From Usnea hakonensis (lineage: Eukaryota > Ascomycota > Lecanoromycetes > Lecanorales > Parmeliaceae), in NCBI GenBank assembly GCA_013423325.1, contig BLJB01000048.1:124001-188000 (forward strand): DNA of 64,000 nucleotides. Reading direction: 5' to 3'. A program made the position numbers and the translations under genes. Below, in pieces: positions 34,335 through 45,284 of this stretch; position 1 is the first letter of the stretch, and each line of letters begins with the position of its first letter. The notes under the pieces are model-generated. The model made no database searches. It saw only the letters and a list, made by a program, of their open reading frames with translations, and was not told the origin of the DNA.

Positions 34335-35431
34335 GATTAGATCGGCGTAGGGATGAAAAAAATAATCACATGTGCCAGTTTTGTATGAAAAACGAAAATC
34401 ATATGAAAGCCATGGCTGGCTTCAGGGCAACATGAGCGGTGAAATGGAAACATCTAGAACACAACAAATGGCTGCACATAACCACTGATATAAACCAATT
34501 GCCTTAAATTACCCAAGAACAAGGGCTGTCAGAAACATTCACATGCAGCTGGGCTGAAAATAAAATCGACAAGCGTGACATTCCGACCCGTCAGCACGGT
34601 TTGCTGACCGCCTTATGCATGCATGGCATTCGTGGCACACAACCATATGGCACTTTGCTTATGCACGAGTAATCCCGGCGCAATGGAAAATCGCTGAGCG
34701 GGGGGGTCTTGTATCTCGATGGAGAGAGAGCATGTGAGTTGGGGTTTTCATAGGACTAGAGCGGGGGCTGATCAGCTCCGAGTCTGACATGCATCCATTG
34801 TTTTTTCACAGATTCGTTCGCTAATCACAATACGGCTGACCGCTGACTTTCAGACATAGATGATAGAGTACTTGCCAGCATGTCATTTTATGGAGGGTCA
34901 GGATAGGTGTACCCCCACCCCTTTTACTGCATACCTCCTATTTCGGCCATGTTCCAAGCTTCTGCCGAGGTGCCTTGTGCTTAGTGTAGCTACCATAGAA
35001 AATTTTGTACCTTTCTAAGGCTATGGTAATGGCAATGGAAATAGCAATGGGAATGGTGATGCGGTGCTCTATATAATCGTGCTGCTAGCGCGCTATAATT
35101 GCGCTACGTAATAGGGTAAGTTAGGAGGGGGTTTTCCCCTAAGGGGCTGGTTCCCGGGGCCGGGGCCCAAACTAAAATAAACCCGAAACCGGTTTCACAT
35201 TCTTTGCTAGGCCGAGGTAGGCCTTGTGTTTGATGAATACTGGATATGGTATCATCTGTCTGTGAATTACATTGCTTGGGATGCTATGATCTATCATGCA
35301 TTCCATAACCGAATAGGCACGTATTTCCAAGACTCCCTCAATGGCAACCTCCATGCTCCGCCAGCGCTCTGGCAAACCATAACGCCAGTATTGAGCCTCC
35401 TTTTATTCTTACATATCCGATTAGGCATGCT
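34335..35431. other. 1.1 kb intergenic with a hexanucleotide repeat and a GC-rich palindromic patch
   Basis: Imperfect (ATGGNA)n repeats lie at 35022-35061. At 35070-35165 a patch contains TTTTCCCCTAAGGGG, GTTCCCGGGGCCGGGGCCC and AAACCGGTTT inverted repeats, unlike its surroundings. The ORF at 35226-35627 on the plus strand overlaps the SAS4 gene antisense and is not supported. Confidence 0.5.
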
Positions 35432-36946
35432 TCAATCCTCAGTGCTTCGCCGTCTCTTAGCTCTTCTGCTCCTCCTCATTCCGTCGATGGCCTCAGGTGA
35501 CAATATATCCTCTGGCAAACCAAAGTCCCGGTCGATCGGTTCGGGCAATGGCTGTCCAAAAGCGAATCTCGCTCTCCCGCGCCGATGCTTTCCAATGGCC
35601 GCGTCTCGAAGGTATGGTTTCGAGTAGAAAGAAGTAAACGGCTTCGGGGCAGGTGGCGCCAAGGGCACTTTTGCCCGGTGTGACCTCTTTGCAGACGGTG
35701 CTTTCGTAGCCGATGTAGCTTCTTGATGCAAGTGTATCGGAGCCGCTTCGGCATCGGTGGTGTCTGGAGCTTTGTCTTCGCTTCCACCTTCAGACCCGTC
35801 TTCCTCATGATCCTCATCCTCATCTAGCATCGACTCCTCTTTTTCGACTTTCCGCCGTTTCTCTTCTTCTTTCCATTCCCGAAACTTTTCAAGCAGTATT
35901 AGCACCTCCTTTACGAAATAGTCACGTTTGGGCTCATAAGCCTTTTTTTCACCATCTGTGATCCCACTGATACCCATAACCCGTAGCCAGTCATGTCCCT
36001 TTAAGCCATCTAGGAGTCGCTCAAGCTGGACCTTCTCATGCATTGCCCGTTCCTTTTCAATATTGCGAAGCTGCTTTTCCTGCCTTTCTGCTCGCCGGTG
36101 AGCCTTTAGATAAATGACGTCACTCATTGGATCCCGAGTGGTGTTTCGCTTGTCCATAGTGGACAGGTCAATCCTCGTAGCGTCATTGAGGGTAATGAAC
36201 GTCTCCTCCGACAATTTAATCGCTTGAGAAGAGCCATTGACCGCCGTAGCTGTTCCATTATGGGGTTTTTGATGGCTATTGTCTGTTTTCTTGGAAGTTG
36301 AAGTGGACGATGCAGATTTTGCGGGGTCGTCTATGATGAGAACGAGGGTGTCTGGAGTAAGGAAGTCTAACAGAATTGATCAGTAATTGACACTGTGCCG
36401 CAAATCTAGACCGTTCAATGTCTTACCAGGCTCCTTCGGCTCAATGCTCACCAATTCATCATAATTGGGGAAATATAAAGCAAGCTCGCTCTTCGATCGC
36501 GAGCCTCCATCATGTGACCTGAGACTTCTCTTATCGTTATGACGGGAGGAATTATTGGTATCGACGGTAAGCGTAGCATTGTTATTAAAGGCTTGTTCAT
36601 TGCGCGTTGCCGTGGTGGTACCATTGGTGCGTTGGGGTGGATCTGGCTTGTGCGACCTCCCCACTTGTGTGGCGGCATCTTGCGTTGTGGACCTGTCACG
36701 GATTGGGAGTATTTTGGGTGCAGACTTTTTAGAGACATCTCTTGAACGTGTAGGATCTGGCAGGCCCAGTCTCAACTTCTTGACAGATGTGTTGCTCTGA
36801 GTGCTGAGGGATGAATCGCGGGTGCGCTTTCCGCGTTGTGAATTGCCCAACGGGTTTTGGTCGGCAGAAGTCGGAGGTACTTGGTTGAAGAGTGTATTAT
36901 TGCGATTGGAGGAGCGGAGAGAGGGCCTGGTTGGAAGGGCGGCCAT
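35432..36946 (-). CDS. SAS4-domain protein (something-about-silencing complex subunit 4 type, 484 aa)
   Basis: Exons 36946-36427 and 36366-35432 join in phase 1 across a 60-nt intron. The N-terminal third is basic and low-complexity (likely disordered and nuclear). Residues about 270-360 carry the conserved SAS4 region: helices with H-R-R-A-E-R-Q-E-K, then L-K-G-H-D-W-L-R-V-M-G-I and K-R-D-Y-F-V-K-E-V, followed by an acidic D-E-D-E-D stretch. In yeast Sas4 is the non-catalytic subunit of the SAS histone acetyltransferase acting on H4K16. Homology in filamentous fungi is usually limited to this domain, so function is inferred. The C terminus ends in a basic R-R-S-R-R-A-K-R-R-R cluster, probably a nuclear localisation signal. 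Confidence 0.8.
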
Positions 36947-37825
36947 GATATTTGGAAGGATGGAATTTCATTTTTCTGTTTCCTAATAAAGTTCTATTTG
37001 TGAATTTTGAGGGAGATGGATCATGGTGATAATGAAGTTTGAAGTGAGTCAAACGTCGCGATTGCTTTCCCCTAAATTTTTTGAATAGAGTACTTTAGGC
37101 TAAATAAAGTAATTAGAGTACAGTACTATGTAGTATTAAAGAGAGACCCCAGTACCCCGCCTCTCCACCGCAACATTACGGCAGCGTCAACGATCCACCA
37201 AACCACAAAATTATTGTTTTAATTCCAGGAAACAATCAGATCAACTTCAATCTCTTACTTGTACATGACCCTGCCGACGCATTGTCACATGCGCCACAGG
37301 TGACCTCAGTATCAAAGATTTGTCTCTTCACTTCCTTGCCTGCCTAGGGAAACTCGGTCGGTAATCACCTTGACTCACGCGTATTGATGCCATACCTGTC
37401 CGAGATGTGATCCTACGGTCATACTGTAGTATGGGCAATAATGGTCCAAGATCGAAGTACGCAAGCTGCACTCTTCGGTGGCTTTGTTAGCTCCCGTTGC
37501 GATTTTCTGCGGCATGGCCCAAGCGTGCTATCTAAGTTTGGTGTATATATTCATGGCTACGATGTACTTGTGGATGAGAGAGAGCGCAAGTAATCATACT
37601 CTTGCTGGACGGAGAGGGCTGACTGTCTGAGGATCATTGGTCAGGGACAGGGAAGTTTTGGTGCTGAGGCGAGCCTCGGCTTGGAAATCCGCTCACCCGT
37701 TCTAATCATGCCCATGCCCATTTCTCCTACACATTGATCGACATTCACTTCCTTTCGGTTGACGTGATATTTTCACATTTTCAATCTTTTTCTTCTTCAA
37801 AACATAGATTCTTGTCTGTTGTATC
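36947..37825. other. divergent promoter region of SAS4 and P450 genes
   Basis: 880 bases between divergent starts. No genes are recognised. A GTGTATATATT element is near 37540. Confidence 0.45.
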
Positions 37826-39485
37826 ATGGCTTTTCCGATCGCCATCCCCTGGATCGTCTTCGTGGCTTGTCTTGTTTCTGTACGACACGCCTTCACCATC
37901 CTTTTTTTTTGGAGTACTGACACAAGAATACATGGTAGTATGTGATCTACCTTGCCGCCGTGATATCATATAACATCTTCTTCCATCCTCTCAGACATTT
38001 CCCTGGGCCGGTCTTTTGGACCTCAAATCGTCTCCCATGGGCATGGAACATTTTCTTCGGAAACCTACCACGTACTGTCTCTAAACTACATACACGCTAT
38101 GGGGATGTTGTCCGTATTGCCCCTGATGAGTTGTCATTGATTGATCCTTCGGCGTGGAAAGATATGATGGCAACTCACAAGGGAAGGCCGCTTATGCAAA
38201 AAGACCGTCGGTCCATCGTGAGTCCTTCAATTGAATGTGTATACTAATACGAAGCTTAGCCCTCGCATTAATCAGGTCAAACACTAATGCGGAAAGCATT
38301 ATTAACGTGGTGAGCGACGTTGAACATAGCCGGATGCGACGGGTACTTGCGCACGCCTTCTCCGAGAAGGCCATGAGAGAACAGGAGCCTCTCATCCAAG
38401 AATATATCAATTTATTCATGAAATCCTTGCACGTCGCTGCAGAAGGAGGGCCACAGAACATGGTGTCTTGGTATGAATTTGTTGCATTTGACATCATTGG
38501 TACGTTCGCGATCATCTCCTGTCACCATCCATTGACCCGAACAGGTGATCTCACATTTGGCCAATCTTTGAAATGCATCAGTAACGGAAACAGCCAGTGG
38601 ATCACTTTCATGAACATCATCTTCAAGGCTGGCAAAAAAATATCCGTTTTCAAATACTTTCCCCATCTGACTCCCATCATGCTACCTCTCATGACCCGAT
38701 CAAAAGCTTACAAGTCACGCATGAAGAGCGTGGCGAACACAAGAGCTATGGTATCGAAAAGAATGGCAACCAAAACTGACCGAAAAGACTTCATGTCCTA
38801 TGCCCTTCGCGCGATGGAGAAGGGCGACCCAAACACAATGATGTCAAACGAGGAAATCATGACCACATTCGAAGTCCTCATGGTCGCCGGGAGCGAAACG
38901 ACCGCAACGACACTAAGCGGCGTCACCTACCAACTCCTCAAAAACCCATCCGTCCTTGAAAAGCTCGTCGCCGAAACCCGAAGCACCTTCACCCACAGCC
39001 ACGAAATCACCATGCTCACCGTCCCCACCCTAAAATACCAACTCGCCGTCCTCGAAGAATCCCTCCGCCTCATGCCCCCCGTCGCCAACGCCCTAGTCCG
39101 GCTCGTCCCCCCGGGCACCGGCGAAACAGTAGGCACCCACTTCGTCCCCGGCGGCACAAAAGTCGGCATCCCCTCCTACGCCGCCTGCCACTCCCCCCTC
39201 AACTTCCGCGACCCAGAATCCTTCCTCCCGGAGCGCTGGCTCGGCGACGCGCGCTACGCTTCCGATCGGCGCGACGCGTCGCAGCCGTTCAACATCGGGC
39301 CTCGGGGCTGCATCGGGCGGAACCTGGCGTATGCGGAAATCCGTATTGTGTTGGCGCGCGTGTTGCTGGATTTCGATATGGAGCTTGTGGAGGGGGGTGA
39401 GCGGTGGTTGGAGGGGTTGAAGAATTTCACGTTGTGGCAGAAGGAGCCTTTGATGGTGAGGTTGAGGGCTGTTGGGGGGAGGTAG
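37826..39485 (+). CDS. cytochrome P450 (CYP65-like group), ER membrane monooxygenase
   Basis: Exons: 37826-37879, 37939 to about 38217, about 38260-38499, 38545-39485. The N-terminal anchor is followed by F-H-P-L-R-H-F-P-G-P. Further signs are the HAFSEKAMREQEP segment (C helix side), the I-helix A-G-S-E-T-T, K-helix E-E-S-L-R, P-E-R-W and the heme loop F-N-I-G-P-R-G-C-I-G near 39288-39317. The catalytic part is complete. The exon 2/3 junction is unresolved: the best donor (GTGAGT at 38218) is phase 0, whereas candidate acceptors (38254, 38259, 38275) need other phases. A weaker donor at 38211 or 38222, or a frameshift, would be needed. No secondary-metabolite partners are nearby, so the substrate is unknown. 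Confidence 0.85.
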
Positions 39486-39584
39486 GGAGCTGGAGTTTGT
39501 TGCGGCTTTTTCTCTTTGAGTAGAATTACGTTGTGGCAGAAGGAGCCTTTGATGGTGAGGTTGAGGGCTGTGGGTGGGAGGTAG
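39423..39584. repeat. tandem duplication of the P450 3' coding end
   Basis: About 60 bases encoding the last 20 residues and stop (39423-39485) recur almost exactly at 39524-39584. The second copy lies beyond the stop codon and is separated by a 38-bp spacer. It lacks one base early and is out of use. Confidence 0.85.
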
Positions 39585-40157
39585 ACGAATAGAATTCATT
39601 GCCCTTCTCATGCATGTAGTTTCTGTGGATAGAAGAGAGGTTAGGAATATGGTTCATCACGGTACGAAAGGGAAATTCGTCAACAGTGTCACTAGCGTCA
39701 TTTTAAGCGAGCTCGAAAGTATTATTTCACCGAGCACTCGGCGATCAGAGTTTGAAGAGCATGGGACGAAAACCTCGAGTACGTATAGCGCTTCACCGCG
39801 TTGTGGTGACGAGGTAGATCGGGGGGGGGGGAATTTATTTCTGGAGAAGTGAAGGTGAGGGTTTTGGAAAATGGAGGTTCGTGGTGGGCATGTACATGTG
39901 TATATGAGAATTTTGTACCTGTACAGCAATAGTTTTCATAGGTTTTGGTTGTTTTCTTTGTACACTATCCTAGAATGATCAAACGTACCAAGGTGACGGA
40001 ATATATACCGAGAAGACAAACGCGTTATATATCCCCTAGGCCTCTGCAATGCATTTCCCAATCACGAGACTTATACCTCAAAGCCCCTTACCCAAATACC
40101 ATAGATCCACCATCAGAAACGTGCCAGAGCCCAGCCTGTCCATGTCAAAATCAACAC
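39585..40157. other. intergenic, nothing recognised
   Basis: Contains a run of ten G near 39822-39832. No supported gene. Confidence 0.45.
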
Positions 40158-41022
40158 TCAGCTGAAAATGAACTCCTTAGTCACAGGCGCACTCGCCAAA
40201 TCCGGATTCAGCAGGACGCAGCTACACCCTCGTCAGTCCAGCTAAACCTTACCCCAGATACGCAAAGCAAAGGACACACTTCAAGAAATACGCCAGCCCA
40301 ACCCTTCTCTTCTCCAGGAACGAAGGGCGAAATTTATCTTTCCACCAAAGATTAATCAGCCCGGACTCCTTCCCCCAAAATTTTCTAGGAGTAGGTAGGA
40401 GAGAGAGGGAGATGTTGGGAAGAAACCCACAGAAAAGACTCTTCGGGGGCAACGGAGGCATCGCACCGCCAGCATGGGGGAACGTCATCAAAAGCTTCTG
40501 CCGCAGCTCGTCAAACTCGGAATATCTATGCAATCCTCAGTAACAATGAACATTCCCCGGCGGACAGTCTCAAAAGCGGTGCCATGGACCTTTTCCGTAT
40601 AACGAAGGACCCGCCCTTCGGAGCCGTTAGTACGACCACCAAGAGATCAGCGTACACCACACGAGGGTATCAAACCCTCCAGACAACTCTCACTTCACAA
40701 AGCGAAAAAAGGTTCAAGCGGGACTTACATCAAGAGTCTTGATCCTGCAATTCCAGACCACAAAATTTCCGACGTTGGGCAACATGCCGCTCACGAGGAC
40801 ATAGTCGTCGATGGAGACGCCCTGGGCCCAGACGGCAGCGCTCTGCTCGGTGGACTCCTCGGTGTGGTCTTCCAAGGTGATGGGAGGCGGTTTGGTGTTT
40901 TTGACGGAAGAGTAGGATTCGTAGCGGCGGTGGGACCAGTAGGGGGGGATTAAGGATGAGGATGGTGTGGGGGTGGAGGTGTCATGATTTTGGACCAGAG
41001 GTTCGGGTTCCGAGCTCTCCAT
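40158..41022 (-). CDS. YPT35: PX-domain endosomal/vacuolar adaptor YPT35 (178 aa)
   Basis: Five exons: 41022-40729, 40615-40590, 40525-40431, 40337-40280, 40221-40158; every phase agrees and each junction restores a conserved family residue. The PX domain covers residues about 75-178: F-V-V-W-N-C-R-I-K-T-L-D, then V-I-R-K-R-Y-S-E-F-D-E-L-R (PI3P-binding Arg/Tyr motif), PPLPPKS, K-F-R-P-S-F-L-E-K-R-R and L-A-Y-F-L-N-C-V-L-L-N-P. In yeast Ypt35 brings Vps13 to endosomes and vacuoles. The second exon is only 26 nt. The N-terminal 70 residues are low-complexity. Confidence 0.9.
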
Positions 41023-41699
41023 CCATTAGAGTTTGTTTGTTTGTTTGTGAGTCGAGCAGTTTGATTTTACTTGATTTTTGTGATGTTTCTGTTTCTGGTT
41101 CTGGTTCTGTTCGGGTATCTACAGTACAATTACTTTTGATAAGGATGAAGACGCATTGACTTGGTGGCTTACTTTTTGGGTGCTTGGCCTCGTATTATAA
41201 TGCAGGTGACAATACCTACCTCTTAGTCCTTTGCCATTTTTAGTACGCTAGACTTGATAAGGGGTAGTTCCCGCGACTACTTGGCGGGTCATGCAAGGCT
41301 AAAGGGTCAGATCTCGGACCTTCGTAATTCGATAGATACCACATTTTGAATGCAAGTGGTGGCACCAAGCATCCACTTATTTTCCGCCGCCTTCCTTGCT
41401 CTTTTTTCCTCACCATTCTCCTCCTTCTTCTTCTACTTCTTATTTTTAATATCTCATTTATCTTCAATACATACGCAAGAACAACATCATTCGTTTGTAA
41501 TTACACTTTCGTTGCACCTGCATTGACAACACACTCGCTTCTGGACTCGAGACCAAGTACATCTGAAACAGCAAACGACTTCAGAAAAGAGGCTGGTTCG
41601 TGGACCCTGCGATCTTCGATTGTCAGCAATTGACAGTCGAAGAGCTCAAGAATTCCATCAGACAGGAGAATTGTTCACATCGGAATCGTCCAAGTCAAG
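41023..41699. other. divergent promoter region of YPT35 and the DUF7707 gene
   Basis: Short simple repeats (GTTT)n near 41032 and (GGTTCT)n near 41098; long pyrimidine tracts at 41385-41445 ahead of the DUF7707 gene. No gene seen. Confidence 0.45.
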
Positions 41700-42441
41700 A
41701 TGCTCGTCACCACATTTGTAACAATTGCCATCACAAGCCTGGCCCAGCTTGCTGTCTGTCAATCTATCGACCCCAGTACCGTCAGCGACGCAACCAAAGG
41801 TCAGATTATTCTCCCTAAGATTGGTATTGATCAGATTCTGATGATATACAGACCAGTGGTGCACTGATCAGAAAAGTGCATGTCCACTCATTTGCTTGCA
41901 GCTTCCAGGAGCATCGGGCCAACCAAAGTCAAATAACTGCGACCCGGTGAGCGTTCTTCATGTCTCCGTCCTCCATGACCCTTGCTCATCAATGACACAG
42001 ACTTCTCTATCCTACTCTTGCATCTGCAACAACGGCCAACAACCAAATGCTAGTCAATATTCACAGACCATCCCCTATTACGAATGTACCCAAGCAGCCA
42101 CCAACTGTGTCAACAACTGTGAACAGACAGACGCATCTTGCCAGAGTGCTTGCCGCTCAGACAACCCCTGCGGGGCACAGCATCCCATACAGATCAACAC
42201 TTCCACTATCTCCACCATGGCAGCCACGACCACTTCCGGTGGAAGCTCAGGCAGCGCTACAGGCAGTGCTACAGGCACTACCGCTGGCAATACATTCACC
42301 GGGTTTGGAGGGTCGTCCAGCCCGACAAGCAAGAGTGTTGCTCCTGCCCGTATTCAGGCCCTCGCCCTTGGGTTTGGTGGTAATTATGGCCTCTTCGTTG
42401 TCCTTGGTGGTATGATGGTCGGGTTCATGCTGATGCTCTGA
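41700..42441 (+). CDS. secreted, probably GPI-anchored, cysteine-rich DUF7707 protein (211 aa)
   Basis: Exons 41700-41799, 41852-41946 and 42001-42441. A signal peptide (residues 1 to about 20, MLVTTFVTIAITSLAQLAVC) is followed by the cysteine-rich ectodomain: D-Q-W-C near 35, C-P-L-I-C-L-Q-L-P-G, a Y-S-C-I-C pair, P-Y-Y-E-C and C-x(3)-C repeats to about residue 130. Then comes a Ser/Thr/Gly-rich stalk and a C-terminal hydrophobic tail (G-L-F-V-V-L-G-G-M-M-V-G), the usual GPI-attachment layout. Likely a cell-wall or plasma-membrane protein; no function is known to me. The second intron (54 nt) is in frame and stop-free. Confidence 0.85.
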
Positions 42442-43036
42442 TGGCGATATGTGTTGAGAGTTGTGGGCCCTCGGGATTGACCATCCTAATCGCCCTGTTC
42501 CATACTTTGATCGACGGAATATTTTGAGTGCCATCCTGGCCTTCCAGGCTGTGTCCATCCATGTCATCTTCTAGCATAGCGTTGCGAAGCATCAGTCCTT
42601 ACAGCATAGCGGGTGCGTGATTCAGTACTTTGGGAGTGGGGGAAAAAGCATTGGAGGTGGTCTGTTCATTTGATAATGTCATTCCAGATGTTAGACATCT
42701 CCATTCCTGTCCTTTCTGATAGCGAATTAGCGAGCGTTTTCTGAGCGGCAGTGAGGGTCTAATGGAAAAGTCTTGCTTCTTTGACTTTGGACATTCGTCC
42801 AACCCTTTTCCACAATGTGTGACTGAGATCTGTGGCTGCTAACCTATGTTGTTGTTGGATACTCCAGCCTGCCGACCCCGCCCTGCATTAGAGGACACTC
42901 GTACAATCTTGCGATCTATCAGATCCTAGGGCACATAAATATGTCGCCGGTCGGGTACCAGAGGAGATTTCCTCTTCATAGATATTTCCTATGAGTACTT
43001 TCACTGCTTTTCACTCCACCAAAGTACCTTCGCTCG
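42442..43036. other. intergenic, nothing recognised
   Basis: 3' regions of the two convergent genes on either side. Short frames only. Confidence 0.45.
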
Positions 43037-43294
43037 TCACCGCCCCATAATCCTGTCATCCCTCCCCATCCCTGATGAAGACCCGATCCCACTCCGTATT
43101 CTCGGCCGATCCCCAGGCAACGGTTTCAACTCATCGTTCGGATCCAATTTTCCGTCACCCTTGGCAGCAGTACCACTGCCAGTGTTGTTCGGCGACACGT
43201 TCTCTTGCCGATTGCGCTCCGCGGCGCGATTGTCATCGTAAGCGGCGATGTCTTCGGAGGTAAGGGTTATGGTTGTTGGTTTTCGGCGAAGCAT
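43037..43294 (-). CDS. CDC26: anaphase-promoting complex subunit CDC26 (85 aa)
   Basis: Single exon. The first 21 residues (MLRRKPTTITLTSEDIAAYDD) are the hallmark of CDC26, which binds inside the TPR superhelix of the APC/C subunit Cdc16/APC6 and stabilises it. The rest is acidic and low-complexity, as usual for fungal members. The length fits the family. It is divergent from the gene at 43489. Confidence 0.9.
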   Translation of the reverse strand: MLRRKPTTITLTSEDIAAYDDNRAAERNRQENVSPNNTGSGTAAKGDGKLDPNDELKPLPGDRPRIRSGIGSSSGMGRDDRIMGR

Positions 43295-43488
43295 TTTGAG
43301 ATTAGGGGAGGAAGGTAAGGGGGAAGTTGTTGGGGTGGAGGGTTAGGGAGTGACGGGGGCATGTGGCACAGCGGAGAGCGGTGTTTTAGCGCGTCTTGGC
43401 GATTTCCATCTCGGCAACTCCCGCGGCAGCTTTCTCTTGTGCAAGTACGAGGTAGCTAGCTGATCGACTGAACCATGCAACCTGTTGG
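43295..43488. promoter_or_regulatory. short bidirectional promoter of CDC26 and the gene at 43489
   Basis: Only 194 bases lie between the two divergent start codons, so both genes must share this spacer. No TATA box is seen. Confidence 0.5.
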
Positions 43489-45000
43489 ATGATTGAAAGT
43501 CTTCGAGCGATGCAAAAATGGCATATTCATTCCGCAATTGGTAGAGGTAGACCAATCGTATACCAACCAAGAAGCATTCTCGTCTCTCTTTCTCACCTCC
43601 ATACTACCCCAAATGGCGCTCAAGAAGATTCGAAGGAAAATTTTTCAAAAGGTTCTTCTTGAACATGAACCTTTCTATGTAATCGTCTTCTGACTAGTTG
43701 CTAACATTTCGCTACAGAACCTTCAAACCCACGTTCTAACCGCAGTAAACGTCTCCAAGAAGCAGCTACTGCGATAGAAAATCTCTACTACACCTCTACT
43801 GCTCATGAGAGCGCGAGACCTAGCCACAGCAAGCCCATTGCCAGACCGCCTTCAAGAGTCTCAACCGATGGTGACGCAGCCAATTCCGCTTCGTCGCGCT
43901 TTGGAGGGGTGCGATTAAGCAAAGATGTTTTGGAGGGCACCCTGCCAGCCCAGCCTTTAGACGGCGAGAAGTCTACAACGGGTGTCGGTAGACGGCAACC
44001 AATTGCCAGAGCGGAAATAGCGACTGATCGAGAAGAGAACCAATCGGCCTTGGATGCCAGGCGCTTCGGTGCTAGGCCTGAAGGAGCACAGCGGCCTCTC
44101 CTGATCAGAAGGGTGCAAAGGGGCGGTCTTCCCAGTGAAACGAGAGGTCCATCGGAAAGATCTATTTTCCAGTCTAAGAATCTGCAAGGAGAGCATGACG
44201 TCCAGGGGGCCCCTCCTGGACAGCTTAATCGTTTTCAACAACGCGCTCCTAGGGGAGGGATTGGCTTTCAGCAACGCCCCATTCAAGCTCGCGGTCCAAT
44301 AGGCGAGGGACGTGCTTCAACCCTTGGTCGTAATGGCGCTGGTCGCTCGCGAGTCTCTCGCAACAGTGACGCATCTGAGTCCCGACGTCGGCAACGTGGA
44401 GGCAAAAGTGGTTCTGGCAAGGACCGCCGCAGGAATCCTGACGAGGAGCCATGGACAAATGAAGAGCAACAGTATTTGCAAGACAAAGAGCTGGAATCGC
44501 AGAAATCTCTTGAATACGAACCGATGGAATTTGGTCGGGAGACGCTCACGGGAACGTGGCCTGCGACTGCATCAGATGAGTTGGGTACGAGCGAGATGCT
44601 TAGGGGACGACTACTTCTGGCGAGGAGGTATCTCGATAGACACTTCATTTCATGGAGTAGCAGAGAACAGAAGGCAGATGTTATGGCATTGGCAGAGAAA
44701 TTGAAGGGTGTTCGAGAAGCCAAACCTACCGATGGGGATGAAGAGACATCTAGGGAATCTACGCTGGTGTCCGGGAACGGCGATCAACAAGTTCAAGCGC
44801 TAATGGAGAAACTTTTCAGGGGGGCTTACGGAAAAATCAAAAAGGGGAGGTGTGAAATTCTCACGCATGTGGAGAGACATGCCCTCCGGAACGACAGCTA
44901 TTATCCTCCCGACGAAAAGGTGTTGTTGGAAAAAGTAAAGAATTTGTTACCAAATCGAAAGCTTGATAAAGGAAGTGGGAAGAATAAAGTCGAGGCATAA
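43489..45000 (+). CDS. conserved-looking basic protein, possibly mitochondrial (481 aa)
   Basis: Exons 43489-43651 and 43718-45000 join in phase 1 over a 66-nt intron with a CTAAC branch point. The start ATG is the first in a frame that opens at 43456. The N terminus is Arg-containing with few acidic residues, which could be a mitochondrial presequence. Residues about 60-260 are low-complexity and very rich in Arg, Gly and Gln. The C-terminal third looks folded: a helix with L-L-A-R-R-Y-L-D-R-H-F-I-S-W, later G-A-Y-G-K-I-K-K, H-V-E-R-H-A-L-R-N-D-S-Y-Y-P-P-D-E-K and V-K-N-L-L-P. I do not recognise the family; a mitochondrial ribosome-associated protein is one guess. Confidence 0.7.
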
Positions 45001-45284
45001 TGCTGGGTCCAGTTTGCAAATTTGAGTCTCATTCTGTAAACATTGGTCTCGAGTACGTTTCTATCTGTACAAACTTACACAGAGGCCTCTCGATTTCATC
45101 AGCAAATACAATTCTCCTCAATCCATCACAGAGTAAATAGCCTTCTGAAACAAAAACAAAGTAGCGAATCTGTCGTCCCAAAGAAGCTTAGCGCAACCCT
45201 TATAACAAACAAACAGTCCAAGCTCCAAAAAAAAAAAAGTTAAGATAAAAAGAGAAAACCCTCCACCGCACCTCCAACGCATCA

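Noticed and set aside
35226..35627. 133-residue plus-strand ORF with hydrophobic stretches
   Set aside because: It overlaps the well-supported SAS4 coding sequence antisense; the hydrophobicity is a mirror of its basic/acidic codons.
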